From positions 1 to 48,578 of the forward strand of contig NZ_BOOR01000080.1 of assembly GCF_016863335.1 (NCBI RefSeq): DNA of 48,578 bases. The letters are read 5' to 3'. The DNA comes from Planotetraspora thailandica. GTDB taxonomy: Bacteria > Actinomycetota > Actinomycetes > Streptosporangiales > Streptosporangiaceae. The translations under genes and the position numbers were made by a program. How positions within the stretch are numbered: position 1 is the stretch's first letter; each line of letters begins with the position of its first letter. The notes under the pieces are model-generated. The model was not told the origin of the DNA and made no database searches. It saw only the letters and a program-made list of their open reading frames with translations. Below, in pieces: positions 16,769 to 25,023 of this stretch.

Positions 16769-17590
16769 ATGAGAATCCACGTCGACGGCGTCAGCCTGGA
16801 GGTTCAGGACAGCGGCGAAGGACCGGCTGTCCTGCTCGTCCACGGATTCCCCGACACGCACGCGCTCTGGCGCGCCCAGGTGCACGCGCTGAACGCCGCC
16901 GGATATCGGACCATCGCCCCCGACCAGCGCGGCTACGGAGCCTCCGACCGACCACAGGAAGTGGCCGACTATGGGATGGAGGAGCAGATCCGCGATCTCA
17001 CCGGCATCCTCGGCGTGCTCGGCGTGCCCGAGGTCCACCTCGTCGGGCACGACACGGGCGCCGCCATCGCCATAGCCTTCGCTGCCTTCCTGCCTGAGCG
17101 GGTCGTGAGCCTCACGAGCCTGTCCGTCGGCCACGCCTCCGCCTTCGCCGCCGCGGGCCTCCCACAACGCGAGAAGTCCTGGTACATGCTGGCCTTCCAC
17201 TTCCCCGGCCTCGCCGAGGAATGGCTCAGCCGGGACGACTTCGCCGCCCTGCGCGACTGGACCAGACACCCCGAGGCGGACGAGGTCGTCGCCCGGCTGA
17301 GCGACCCCGCTGCGCTCACCTCGGCCCTCGGCTTCTACCGCGCCAATATCACCCCCGAGTCGCTCCTCCTTCCCGCGAACACGCTTCCGCAGCTCAAGGT
17401 GCCCACCATGGGTGTGTGGAGCAGCGGCGACCGCTTCCTGATCGAGGAGCAGGTAACCGGTACCGAACGCCATGTCACCGGCCCGTGGCGCTACGAACGC
17501 CTCGAAGGTGCCGGCCACTGGATGACCCTGGAAGCCCCCGAGGAGGTCAACGCGCTGCTGCTCGACTTCCTCGGGAGCGTCCGGCGGTAG
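16769..17590 (+). CDS. Alpha/beta hydrolase, epoxide-hydrolase-like
   Basis: 273 residues. Oxyanion motif VHGFPDT near 28; nucleophile D95 in GHDTGA (Asp instead of Ser points to an epoxide hydrolase or haloalkane dehalogenase chemistry); acid D in SSGDRF; catalytic H250 in GAGHWM. The cap region contains WYMLAFHFPGLAEEWL, whose Tyr/Trp residues fit epoxide hydrolases. ATG 16769 has AAGGAAG eight bases upstream; the frame is open further but without a site. Cytosolic. It may be a detoxification enzyme controlled by the upstream TetR regulator, which is inference. Confidence 0.9.
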   Translation: MRIHVDGVSLEVQDSGEGPAVLLVHGFPDTHALWRAQVHALNAAGYRTIAPDQRGYGASDRPQEVADYGMEEQIRDLTGILGVLGVPEVHLVGHDTGAAIAIAFAAFLPERVVSLTSLSVGHASAFAAAGLPQREKSWYMLAFHFPGLAEEWLSRDDFAALRDWTRHPEADEVVARLSDPAALTSALGFYRANITPESLLLPANTLPQLKVPTMGVWSSGDRFLIEEQVTGTERHVTGPWRYERLEGAGHWMTLEAPEEVNALLLDFLGSVRR

Positions 17591-17755
17591 GGACCGTCAG
17601 GGGCCGAGGTCGGATCACAGCTCGGCGACCGTGGTCACCGGAGCACGGCAGGCCCGCATAACGACCTGCGCGTTTTCCCTGATGGGCTGCGCGGACGTGA
17701 CGCTACCGCCAATTTCCGGTCGCCGCCTATCGGCCCGACCTGGGGGGAGGCACTC

Positions 17756-17869
17756 ATGCGGGGGAAGCCCATGTCGTTGGCCTTCGGCTCGGCGCTGCTC
17801 ACTCTCGCCATCATGCAGATCGGAGTCCTCAGACCGCGTCGGCTGGCGCGGATCACTTCAGGACGATGA
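17756..17869 (+). CDS. Possible 37-residue membrane peptide
   Basis: ATG 17756 has a very strong GGGGGGAGG Shine-Dalgarno five bases upstream. The product MRGKPMSLAFGSALLTLAIM then reads QIGVLRPRRLARITSGR: one hydrophobic helix followed by a positively charged tail, as in a single-pass peptide or the start of a truncated membrane protein. No homologue is recognised. Its end overlaps a minus-strand gene fragment, and the region is full of debris, so it may be the leftover 5' end of a deleted gene. Confidence 0.3.
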   Translation: MRGKPMSLAFGSALLTLAIMQIGVLRPRRLARITSGR

Positions 17870-17960
17870 CGCTCCAGTCGTGCCAGGTGCCGACGGCTGT
17901 GAGCGCCAAGTCGAAGCCCGGCGCGAAGTGCTGGTACAGATGCAGCTCCCACCACAAGCT
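17853..17960 (-). pseudogene. C-terminal fragment of unidentified protein
   Basis: A minus-strand frame reads LWWELHLYQHFAPGFDLALT then AVGTWHDWSVIVLK and stops at 17853. Aromatic-rich and protein-like but only about 35 residues, with no start. It sits just beyond the truncated helicase fragment. Confidence 0.35.
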
Positions 17961-18077
17961 CAAGTGCTGCAGGGATAGCAAGGGTCACGTCAGGTGCCCG
18001 CAAGTCGGCAAATGTTAGGAGCTGCCCAAAAGGGGCGGCGGATGTGAGGGCCAGGGGGCGAGCCACGTGCCGCCCCC

Positions 18078-18530
18078 TTGGACACACCACTAGAAAATGA
18101 TCGCTGCCCTTGGCTTTGAGATGCGCGAGAGCAGCAATGGCCTCGATCGACTTGCCCAGGCCCATCTCGTCACCAAGGATCACGCGACGCTGGGCGAGGG
18201 CGAAGTGGGCGCCGAAAGCCTGGTAGCCGCGACGGGAGACCCTACGGTGGGTGTCATCGAGCGCTTGAGCGTTGACCTTCCCGGCCAGATCGTCGGGGAG
18301 CAGACCCTGAGGCGAATCGACGGGTTCTCCAGCCAACTCGGTGAGCAGGATGTAGTACTCGGGGGAGCGGAACTCGAAGTCCGTCCACGCCTTGAACTCC
18401 GACACCGGCGGGCGTAGCAGGTCAGTGGTGACCTGGGTGAGCAGGAGCTGAGTATCGCGGACGCCCTCCAGCAGCCCAGCGATCGTCGTCAGTGCCTTGT
18501 GGGCGATCTGACCCAAGCAGCGCGTGAGCT
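18078..18530 (-). pseudogene. SNF2-type helicase internal fragment
   Basis: The frame contains the ATP-binding start of an SNF2/DEAD helicase: RRGYQAFGAHFALAQRRVIL followed by Walker A GDEMGLGKSIEAIAAL and motif Ia HFLVVCP. An in-frame TAG lies just upstream (about 18531), and homology ends right after VVCP, so both the N-terminal and the main helicase parts are missing. Normal proteins of this type exceed 900 residues. It is a relic; the frame remains open to 17635 by chance. Confidence 0.75.
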
Positions 18531-18581
18531 AGAGCTTGTTCCGCCACCCTGTGCCGGCGCTACGGCGATGGCACCCTGCCG

Positions 18582-19388
18582 TCAGGGCTTGCCCGCGGTC
18601 GCGACGTTGCTCGGTTGCGGGAAGGCGAGGCCGTCGTCGTCCAGCGCCGTCGCCAGGTCGGCGGCCACCTCGGCCACGATCGCCTCCAGCACCGCCTCGC
18701 CCTGATCCGCCAACGGTCCGAGCATTGACGGCGCGCCCGCCACCGCCGCGTGCACGAATGCCTCGGCTGAGGGGAAGCGGCTCATGTGCGCCTCGGAGCG
18801 GATGCGGATGTCGCGGAATCCCGCGTCCGACAGCAGAGCGCGTAGCCGGCGTGCGTCGCCGAGTGAGAAGGGCGGAAGTACCGCCGCTTCGGCTCCGACC
18901 CGCCGTGCCAGCGCCTCCTCCAGCGCGCGCCAGCCGGGGGTGTCACGCGTGGAGCGCCAGACGCTGAAGAGGGCCCGCCCGCCCGGCGCCAGCACGCGGT
19001 GGGCCTCCGCGAGTGCGGCGGGCCTGTCCGGGAAGAATTGCAGTCCCTGCTGGCATAGGACCACGTCGAAGGCGCCGTCGGGGAAGGGCAGGGCGGCCGC
19101 GTCGCCCTCCCGCCACTCGATCGGCAGGTCGGCCGCGGCGTCGCGGGCCGCCGCCAGCATGCTCGGATTGACGTCGAGCCCGACGATCAGATCGGTGCCA
19201 TCGGTGCGTGCCACCGCTCGCGTGACGATCCCGGTGCCGCAGGCCAGGTCGAGGACCCGCTCGCCGGGCCGGACGGCCGCCAGCGCGACGAGCTCGGGCG
19301 TCCAGGGGGTGAAGACCGCAAGGACGATCAGCCGCTCGTAGACATCTCCCGCGCTGCCTGCCTCGCCAGCGTACTGCCGCGATGTCAT
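18582..19388 (-). CDS. Class I SAM-dependent methyltransferase
   Basis: 268 residues. Motif I is VLDLACGTGIVTRAVA (about 45-60); motif II acidic residue VGLDVNPSML; motif III GDAAALPFPDGAFDVVLCQQ; then LAEAHRVLAPGGRALFSVW. This is the UbiE/Methyltransf_11 pattern. The C-terminal 110 residues probably form the substrate lid. The substrate is unknown; such genes often methylate small secondary metabolites or lipids. The ATG is supported by the domain starting normally, though the Shine-Dalgarno is weak (GGGTGAG). 19389-19648 upstream has no gene. Confidence 0.92.
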   Translation of the reverse strand: MTSRQYAGEAGSAGDVYERLIVLAVFTPWTPELVALAAVRPGERVLDLACGTGIVTRAVARTDGTDLIVGLDVNPSMLAAARDAAADLPIEWREGDAAALPFPDGAFDVVLCQQGLQFFPDRPAALAEAHRVLAPGGRALFSVWRSTRDTPGWRALEEALARRVGAEAAVLPPFSLGDARRLRALLSDAGFRDIRIRSEAHMSRFPSAEAFVHAAVAGAPSMLGPLADQGEAVLEAIVAEVAADLATALDDDGLAFPQPSNVATAGKP

Positions 19389-19648
19389 AGTTTGTCTCTC
19401 ACCCGCTAACGACTTTTATGTCTAGGCGCCCGGAGCTCCCGCCACTCACAGCTACTTCACCTCTGGTGACGGCGACCCGAGCGCCCGACCAACTCGAGCG
19501 GCCTGGGGGAGCGGGCACATCCGCACAACGGCGGACCGGATTCCGCGTGGCACGTCTGCCCCCGTGCGACCGCGCCCGGACTGGTCGGTGACCGGGAACC
19601 GGCAGACGGCGAAGCCGTGTCGATCCCCGGTCCCGGTCTTGCCGGCGG

Positions 19649-20482
19649 CTACTTGGCCAGGAAGCCGAGCAGCTCGGAGTTGACCTCGTCGGCGTGCGTC
19701 CAGGCGATGTTGTGCGGACCGCCTTCGATCGTGACGAAGGTCAGGTCTTTGATCAGCTTGGGCAGTCGGGCGGCGGTCGCCTCGTAGGGGAGGATCCGAT
19801 CGGCGTTGCCGTGGATGAGCAGCGTGGGAACGTCGAACTTGGGCAGGTCACCACGGAAGTCGGTGAGCCAGGCGTCGACGCAGGCATGTGCGGCGTACGG
19901 GGAGGCGCCGATGGCGACGGCGAAGCTGTTCTGCCAGGCCTGCTCGCTGATCCGAGTGCCGCCCAGGACGTCGACGTTGTAGAAGTTGTCGAGGAAGTTC
20001 TTGAGGTAGGCAGGCCGGTCCTGCACGACCGCGGCCTTGATGCCCTCGAAGACGGACCCGTCGACGCCTTCCGGGTTGTCGTCGGTCTTGAGCAGGAACG
20101 GCGGGATTGCAGCCATCAGCACGGCCTTCGAGACGCGCGACGAGCCGTAGGTGCCGAGGTAGCGGGTGACCTCGCCACTGCCCATAGAGAAGCCCACGAG
20201 TACCACGTCGGTCAGGTCGAGGTGTGTCAGGAGTTTGTCGAGGTCGGCCGCGAAGGTGTCGTAGTCGTAGCCGACGGTCGGCTGGCTGGACTTGCCGAAG
20301 CCGCGACGGTCGTAGGTGATGACCCGGTAGCCCGCGGCGAGGAGCACCCGCTCCTGCTTCTCCCACGACGCGCCGTTGAGCGGGTAGCCGTGAATCAGCA
20401 CGACGGGCTGGCCCGAACCGTGGTCCTCGTAGTGAATCTCGATCGCGGCGCTGTTCTCTTGCCCCACGTTGATGAACGGCAC
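19649..20482 (-). CDS. Alpha/beta hydrolase, cofactor-free chloroperoxidase type
   Basis: 277 residues, the standard length for non-haem haloperoxidase/esterase proteins. Oxyanion segment LIHGYPLNGASW; RRGFGKSSQP; nucleophile S99 in GFSMGSGEVTRY; acid Asp in HGNADRILP; catalytic His in EGGPHNIAWTH. The cap includes SPYAAHACVDAWLTDFRGDL, typical of this subfamily. GTG 20482 has GGGGAG five bases ahead; the frame from 20521 has no such site. It lies 143 bases downstream of a TetR gene on the same strand, with a matching candidate operator in between, so it is probably that regulator's target. Confidence 0.92.
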   Translation of the reverse strand: MPFINVGQENSAAIEIHYEDHGSGQPVVLIHGYPLNGASWEKQERVLLAAGYRVITYDRRGFGKSSQPTVGYDYDTFAADLDKLLTHLDLTDVVLVGFSMGSGEVTRYLGTYGSSRVSKAVLMAAIPPFLLKTDDNPEGVDGSVFEGIKAAVVQDRPAYLKNFLDNFYNVDVLGGTRISEQAWQNSFAVAIGASPYAAHACVDAWLTDFRGDLPKFDVPTLLIHGNADRILPYEATAARLPKLIKDLTFVTIEGGPHNIAWTHADEVNSELLGFLAK

Positions 20483-20603
20483 GATGTCTCCCCTAGAAGT
20501 CGTAGAACGATCGTTTTCCACGACGCGGCAGCACGCCGCGTCGATTCATCACGGAAACGCCAGCAACGTGACCCATCGGTCCGGCAGGAGCGCCCGTCGC
20601 TAA

Positions 20604-20626
20604 AAACCTACCAGACAGAAAGGTTT
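20604..20626. promoter_or_regulatory. Candidate TetR operator ahead of chloroperoxidase-like gene
   Basis: Outer inverted repeat AAACCT / AGGTTT (20604-20609, 20621-20626) enclosing CAGACAG. Read with spacing, CAGACAG-AAA-GGT matches CAGACAG-GTC-GGT found upstream of the TetR gene (21244-21257 region, opposite strand). It lies 120 bases before the hydrolase start. Confidence 0.45.
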
Positions 20627-21198
20627 CATCCATGGCCGCCCGCTGCGAGGAGGTCGGCGACCATCGAGCGGGCCAGCGTGATGGACGCTGTGGATCGTGC
20701 GGTCTTCACCCCCGCGACCCCGCCGTCGTAGACCACCTGCACCCGCTCGACCAGCGCGGCGCCGTCGCCACCCCGGGCGGACAGCGCCTCGGCCCAACGG
20801 GCCCGGACCCAGACCCGGTGCGTCTCCACGGCCTCGGCCACGGGATGGCGGGGGTCGGGGAACTCGGTCAAGGCGTTCAGGTACAGGCAGCCGCGGAAGT
20901 TGCGCCGCTGTGCCGCGACACAGGCCAGGTCGAAGGACAGCAGCACCCGGCCCGGCCCAGAGGGCACACCGGTCGCGGCGGCCCGGTAGGCGGCCCGGTC
21001 GAATGAGTCCTGCCGTTCGAGATAGGCCACGACAAGGGCCTCCTTGGACCCGAACGCCTGGTACAGGCTCGACTTGGCGACGCCGGCCTCGGCGATGATC
21101 TGGTCGATCCCCACGGCGCGGATGCCCTGGAGGGCGAACAGTCGGCTCGCGGTCTCCAGCAGACGTTCGGCCGGGCGTGCGGGTGAGAGGGCGGACAC
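20626..21198 (-). CDS. TetR-family regulator (AcrR-like)
   Basis: 190 residues. HTH about 10-56: LLETASRLFALQGIRAVGID, QIIAEAGVAKSSLYQAFGSK. The C-terminal part has YLNALTEFPDPRHPVAEAVE, as in the TetR_C_16-like group of repressors next to oxidoreductases and hydrolases. The same-strand hydrolase downstream and a small divergent gene at 21283 both lie beside matching candidate operators, so all three are plausibly one regulon. No Shine-Dalgarno better than GGGTG is visible at the ATG. Confidence 0.92.
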   Translation of the reverse strand: MSALSPARPAERLLETASRLFALQGIRAVGIDQIIAEAGVAKSSLYQAFGSKEALVVAYLERQDSFDRAAYRAAATGVPSGPGRVLLSFDLACVAAQRRNFRGCLYLNALTEFPDPRHPVAEAVETHRVWVRARWAEALSARGGDGAALVERVQVVYDGGVAGVKTARSTASITLARSMVADLLAAGGHG

Positions 21199-21243
21199 CC
21201 TGGAAGTCTACGTGCCTCTGCGCCATGCCGTACCATGCATAAG

Positions 21244-21257
21244 ACCGACCTGTCTGT
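21244..21257. promoter_or_regulatory. Candidate TetR operator in divergent promoter region
   Basis: ACCGAC-CT-GTCTGT: two six-base half-sites matching at five positions when inverted. Lies between the divergent TetR gene (21198) and the small gene at 21283, and shares a CAGACAGnnnGGT core with the site ahead of the hydrolase. Confidence 0.5.
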
Positions 21258-21282
21258 ACGATGCCGGACCTCTGGAGACGTC

Positions 21283-21475
21283 ATGGCGCTGTACCTCATC
21301 GAACTGGCCACGCGGACCTCGGCCCGGTCCCGGATCGAGGCCGCCGTCGTCGAGGTCGGACTTCAGGCGGCCGCTTCGGGCGGCGAGCTGATCGAGTCAC
21401 GGGTGGCCGCCGACCTGTCGCGCGTCGAACCGATCGCCGAGGCGGCCGGCCTCGGCCCCTTCAGAGTGACTGATA
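21283..21475 (+). pseudogene. Truncated small hypothetical gene
   Basis: Begins MALYLIELATRTSARSRIEA and continues VVEVGLQAAASGGELIESRV, a coherent amphipathic small protein that I do not recognise. After about 65 codons (LGPFRVTDN) the frame runs into the operator and start region of the second TetR paralogue and terminates without further conserved sequence. The duplicated TetR segment seems to have landed inside this gene. It is divergent from the TetR gene at 20626 and was probably that regulator's original target. Confidence 0.45.
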
Positions 21476-21479
21476 ACAC

Positions 21480-21491
21480 ACGAACGTTCGT
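21480..21491. promoter_or_regulatory. Palindromic operator upstream of second TetR paralogue
   Basis: Perfect 12-base palindrome ACGAACGTTCGT. The ten-base core is identical to that before paralogue 1, but the outer ATAGCA/TGCTAT arms are not conserved. Confidence 0.65.
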
Positions 21492-21527
21492 CTGCTGGTG
21501 TTCTTCAGCTCGAACAGGCTGTGTGTC

Positions 21528-22133
21528 ATGAGTCCTCGCAACTCGCAGGAAGGCCCGGCTGCGGCGCGCCGGCACATCCTCGATCGCGGGGTGGCCGTCG
21601 CTTTAGTGAAAGGGCTGCGGGCGCTGTCGATCAGGCGTCTGGCGGCTGACATGGATATGAGCGAGGCCGATCTGATCGGGCCTTTCGAGAGCAAGGAGAC
21701 GCTGCAGCTGTCCATCCTGGAACGAGTAGGGGAGCTGATCGTCGAGATCGTGCTGGAGCCGACGGCGGCGGCGCCTCCGGGCCGTGCGCGGCTTCGGGCT
21801 CTGACCGAGGGCTGGATCCGCTACATCTCCGGAGAACCGGAACGCTGCCCGGGTGGTTGCCTGTTCAGCATGGCGACCTTCGAGTACGACGCGCTCGCCG
21901 GTCCTGTCCGCGACGCGGTCGTCGACGGAATGATGCAATGGCGCGCCTACCTGGTCGAAGCGACACGTGAAGCGGCAGACGTGGGCGAGTTGCCGGACGG
22001 TGCCGACCCCGATCAGCTGGCGTTCGAGCTGATGGGCCTGTTCACCGGTTTCAACATGTCGGTGCACCTGTTCCACGATCCCGACGCTGTCGCGCGGCTG
22101 TGGCAGGGCGTGGGGAGACTGCTCGGGACGTGA
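21528..22133 (+). CDS. TetR-family regulator, paralogue 2
   Basis: 201 residues, a duplicate of the gene at 15559. Of 33 differences I count, 16 fall in the first 60 residues (the HTH, for instance MDMSEADLIGPFESKE in place of VGMSKAGLIGPFGSKE), and only one in the last 47. So the DNA-binding half has changed while the ligand half is nearly unchanged. ATG 21528 is preferred over an open extension to 21498 because the paralogue starts at the same MSPRN. The palindromic core lies just ahead, so autoregulation is likely. It sits 75 bases before the histidine kinase gene and may have displaced that gene's original neighbour. Confidence 0.9.
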   Translation: MSPRNSQEGPAAARRHILDRGVAVALVKGLRALSIRRLAADMDMSEADLIGPFESKETLQLSILERVGELIVEIVLEPTAAAPPGRARLRALTEGWIRYISGEPERCPGGCLFSMATFEYDALAGPVRDAVVDGMMQWRAYLVEATREAADVGELPDGADPDQLAFELMGLFTGFNMSVHLFHDPDAVARLWQGVGRLLGT

Positions 22134-22208
22134 GCACCTTGCCGACTCCGCGACGGGGCCGGTGCCATCAAATGATCTGTATGTATTCTTCGGCGCCGAG
22201 GAGGAACC

Positions 22209-23624
22209 GTGGCCGACCGACGCGACCACTGGTCATGCGCCGACTTTCGATTCTTCCCTCACTCCATCCGTCTCCGATACGCCCTCATCGTGGGGATAGT
22301 GCTGCTGGTCGTGCTCACGGTCATCGGCATCTTCGTTGACGGCTGGATCCGCTCCACGATCGACAACGACGTCTTCCACGACACGCGCCGGGCCGCCTTC
22401 TCCTGGGCCGACGCGATGCGCCCCGGGCACATACCGCCGACCGAGTCGGTGCGGCACGTCGACTACCTCCAGCTCGTCGACGACCAGGGACGGGTGACGG
22501 CGGCCAACCCGGCGGCGGCGGGCAAGCCACCGTTGAGCACGGTCCGCCCGCCCGCCGACGACCGGCTCCTCGACCTCTCCGTGCACCCGTCCTGGAGCGA
22601 CAGTCGCATCCTCGTCACGGTCTTCCGGCTCAGTCCGCAGGCGTCCTCCACGGTGTGGAGCGGCCGGCCACATTTCGTCTACGCCGGTGTCGCGCAACCC
22701 TCCGGCCTGGGGGACCACCTTGTGGAAGTCGGCATCGGAGCCGCGATCCTCCTCGGCTCCGCCGCTGGGGCCTGGGCCACCTGGCTGCTGGTGGGCCGGA
22801 CCCTGCGCCCGGTGCGGGCGATCAGCGACAAGATGGGCGAGGCCACGGCCAGGGACCTGAGCCTGCGGGTCCCGACACCGCCCGGCAACGACGAGATCGC
22901 CCATCTCGCGCGCAATTCGAACAGGTACCTCGAACGGTTGGAGGAGGCAGTGTCCTACCAGCGGCGTTTCGCCTCGACGGCCTCGCACGAGCTCCGGTCG
23001 CCGGTCGCCGCCCTGCACACCCAGCTGGATGAGGCCCTGCTCTACCCCCAGGAGGTGGATCCGCGTGAGACGATCGAGACGGCCCTGCACACCACGGAAC
23101 GCTTCCAGGCGATCCTCGACGATCTGTTGGCTTACACCAGGATCATCGAGACCCGCGTGTCCGCCGGCGAGCCGCTCAACCTGCCGGCCCTGCTCCAGGA
23201 GGAGATCAGCTCACTGTCCTTCGGCAGGCCGATCCTTCTCAAGGCGACGTGCCGCCCCACCGTTCTCGGAGCCCGGGTGCAACTGGCCGGCGTACTGCGC
23301 AACCTGTTGACGAACGCGCAGCGGCACGCGCACTCCCGCGTCGAAGTCACCGTGGCGTGCGCCGGCGAGCAGGCCGTCGTGACCGTTCAGGACGACGGTG
23401 ACGGCATCGCGCCGGAGGACCGGGAACGGGTCTTCGAACCGTTCGTCCGCCTGGCAGAGGGGCGGCGCCTGGATCCCGGCGGTGGCGGGCTCGGCCTGGC
23501 CCTCTGCCATGAGATGGTCAACGCCCACCACGGGTCTCTCACGATCGAGGACTCCCCGAAGGGAGCGCGGTTCGTGCTCCGGCTCCCGCTGCTGGACCGG
23601 CCTCGGGAGCCTGTCCAGCCATAG
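22209..23624 (+). CDS. Sensor histidine kinase (HAMP, HisKA, HATPase)
   Basis: 471 residues. Two membrane helices (about 24-46 and 172-196) bracket a periplasmic sensor of some 125 residues with no recognised domain. HAMP follows (RPVRAISDKMGEATARDLSL). The phospho-acceptor is H260 in STASHELRSPVAAL. ATPase boxes: NLLTNAQRHAH (N), DDGDGIAPEDRERVFEPFVR (G1/F) and GGGGLGLAL (G2). All residues for activity are present. GTG 22209 has GAGGAGGAA in front. No response-regulator gene is adjacent on either side; upstream is the TetR copy. It is therefore an orphan here, perhaps because the partner was lost in that rearrangement. Confidence 0.94.
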   Translation: MADRRDHWSCADFRFFPHSIRLRYALIVGIVLLVVLTVIGIFVDGWIRSTIDNDVFHDTRRAAFSWADAMRPGHIPPTESVRHVDYLQLVDDQGRVTAANPAAAGKPPLSTVRPPADDRLLDLSVHPSWSDSRILVTVFRLSPQASSTVWSGRPHFVYAGVAQPSGLGDHLVEVGIGAAILLGSAAGAWATWLLVGRTLRPVRAISDKMGEATARDLSLRVPTPPGNDEIAHLARNSNRYLERLEEAVSYQRRFASTASHELRSPVAALHTQLDEALLYPQEVDPRETIETALHTTERFQAILDDLLAYTRIIETRVSAGEPLNLPALLQEEISSLSFGRPILLKATCRPTVLGARVQLAGVLRNLLTNAQRHAHSRVEVTVACAGEQAVVTVQDDGDGIAPEDRERVFEPFVRLAEGRRLDPGGGGLGLALCHEMVNAHHGSLTIEDSPKGARFVLRLPLLDRPREPVQP

Positions 23625-23659
23625 CCTGTCGATCTCCGCAGCGTTCGGTCCGCCAAACG

Positions 23660-23766
23660 CGCGAGCTGAGCGCCGACCTCGTTCGGACGGCCTCCGCAGC
23701 CGGAACGCGATTCTCGACGCCGCCGCAAGGCTGGCCACGGTCGCGGGACTCTACAGCCTGATCGGG
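23660..23766 (+). pseudogene. TetR-family N-terminal fragment
   Basis: A frame reads RPRSDGLRSRNAILDAAARL followed by ATVAGLYSLIG: the first helix and turn of a TetR HTH. No recognition helix or ligand domain follows. A leftover piece, third member of its family in this 8 kb. Confidence 0.5.
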
Positions 23767-23852
23767 TTGGTTCGCGACCAGGCTGCCGCCCGTACTGTCG
23801 TGACCGAATCCCGGTTGGCTTCGGCTGACCTCCGCTCCTAGGGTGGGTGACC

Positions 23853-24908
23853 ATGGTCAACGGAACCGTGGAACCGGGTTTCGAGCAGGTAAGGGACGTT
23901 TTCGCCGATGTCCTGAAGCGACAGGCTGGAGGAGCGGGGGCGGCGGTTGCCGCCCAGTTGGACGGCCGATGGATCGTCGACCTGTGGGGCGGCCCCGGCT
24001 GGTCACGCGACAGCATCGTCATGCCGTACTCCGTAACCAAACCGTTCGCAGCGGTCTGTGTGTTGCTCCTCGTGGATCGGGGCGTGCTGGAGTTGGACGC
24101 CCCGATGCGGCGCTACTGGCCCGAGTTCGCTGTGCCGGCGACCGTACGACATGTCCTGTCGCACCAGGCGGGCGTGGTGGCACTGGACCAGTTGGTACCC
24201 ACCGAGACCTTCTACGACTGGGACCGGATATGCGTGCTTCTTGCCGCGCAGGAGCCGTCGTGGGAGCCGGGCACCGCGCACGGCGAGTCGGCATTGTTTT
24301 ACGGGCACCTGGTCGGCGAACTGGTCCGGCGCACCGACGGGCGGACGCTCGGCCGCTTTCTCGCTGAGGAGGTCTGCGGCCCTCACGAGCTGGACTTTCA
24401 CATCGGCCTCGGCCCAGCTGAACAGGCACGGGCGATCGAGCTGACTGGCTTGACCTCGGCCTACCGGGCTGCCGCGCTGGACGGCAAACCCGACCTCTAC
24501 CACCGGGCGATCGGCAATCCGCCCGGTGCCCAGGACCCGGCTGTGGTCAACTCCGCCGCCTGGCGGGCCGCCGAGATCCCCGCTATCAACGGCCACGGCA
24601 CCGCCCGGGCAGCCGCCGGGTTCTACGCCGCATTGCCGCGGCTGCTGTCAGCCGACCTGCTCGCCGAGGCCACCACCGCCCAATGCTCGGGGATGGACGC
24701 GGTCTTCGGGGCACAGGCGACCTGGGGGCTGGGCTTCGGCATCTACGGTGACGACTACGGTATGGGCGGCCTGGGCGGCAACTATGCCGGCGCCGCCGAC
24801 GGCTACACTTTCGCCTTCCTCACCGGCCATGTCGGCGATTTCGATCGCGCCACTGACCTGGAGAACGCTCTGCGCGCCGTTCTCGGGCTCGGCCCGATCC
24901 CCGAGTAG
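23853..24908 (+). CDS. Serine hydrolase of the beta-lactamase (class C/EstB) family
   Basis: 351 residues, no signal peptide, so cytoplasmic and more likely an esterase than an antibiotic-resistance enzyme. The nucleophile motif is S60-V-T-K63 in PYSVTKPFA; LDAPMRRYWPEF and VRHVLSHQAGV follow as in EstB and class C relatives. The usual Tyr-x-Asn region is represented by HGESALFYGHLVGELV, with Tyr kept and Asn absent, which again points to an esterase. A glycine-rich GMGGLGGNYAGAADG stands for the KTG box region. ATG 23853 is preferred to GTG 23847, using GGGTGGGTG as the ribosome site. Confidence 0.88.
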   Translation: MVNGTVEPGFEQVRDVFADVLKRQAGGAGAAVAAQLDGRWIVDLWGGPGWSRDSIVMPYSVTKPFAAVCVLLLVDRGVLELDAPMRRYWPEFAVPATVRHVLSHQAGVVALDQLVPTETFYDWDRICVLLAAQEPSWEPGTAHGESALFYGHLVGELVRRTDGRTLGRFLAEEVCGPHELDFHIGLGPAEQARAIELTGLTSAYRAAALDGKPDLYHRAIGNPPGAQDPAVVNSAAWRAAEIPAINGHGTARAAAGFYAALPRLLSADLLAEATTAQCSGMDAVFGAQATWGLGFGIYGDDYGMGGLGGNYAGAADGYTFAFLTGHVGDFDRATDLENALRAVLGLGPIPE

Positions 24909-25023
24909 ACCGGGCGTGGCGGCGGAAGACGGAACCTGCGATCGGGCCTGGCGGCCCTAGGGTCTCGGTCCACCAGCTAGGGACCGGATGACAAAGGCTG
25001 GTCATCGGACGGCGTGCTTTACA

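Noticed and set aside
16289-17518. 409-codon minus-strand frame.
   Set aside because: Antisense shadow of the epoxide-hydrolase-like gene.
17635-18077. Continuation of the SNF2 fragment frame to 17635.
   Set aside because: No helicase motif after VVCP; composition is that of a shadow frame and another frame there encodes a different fragment.
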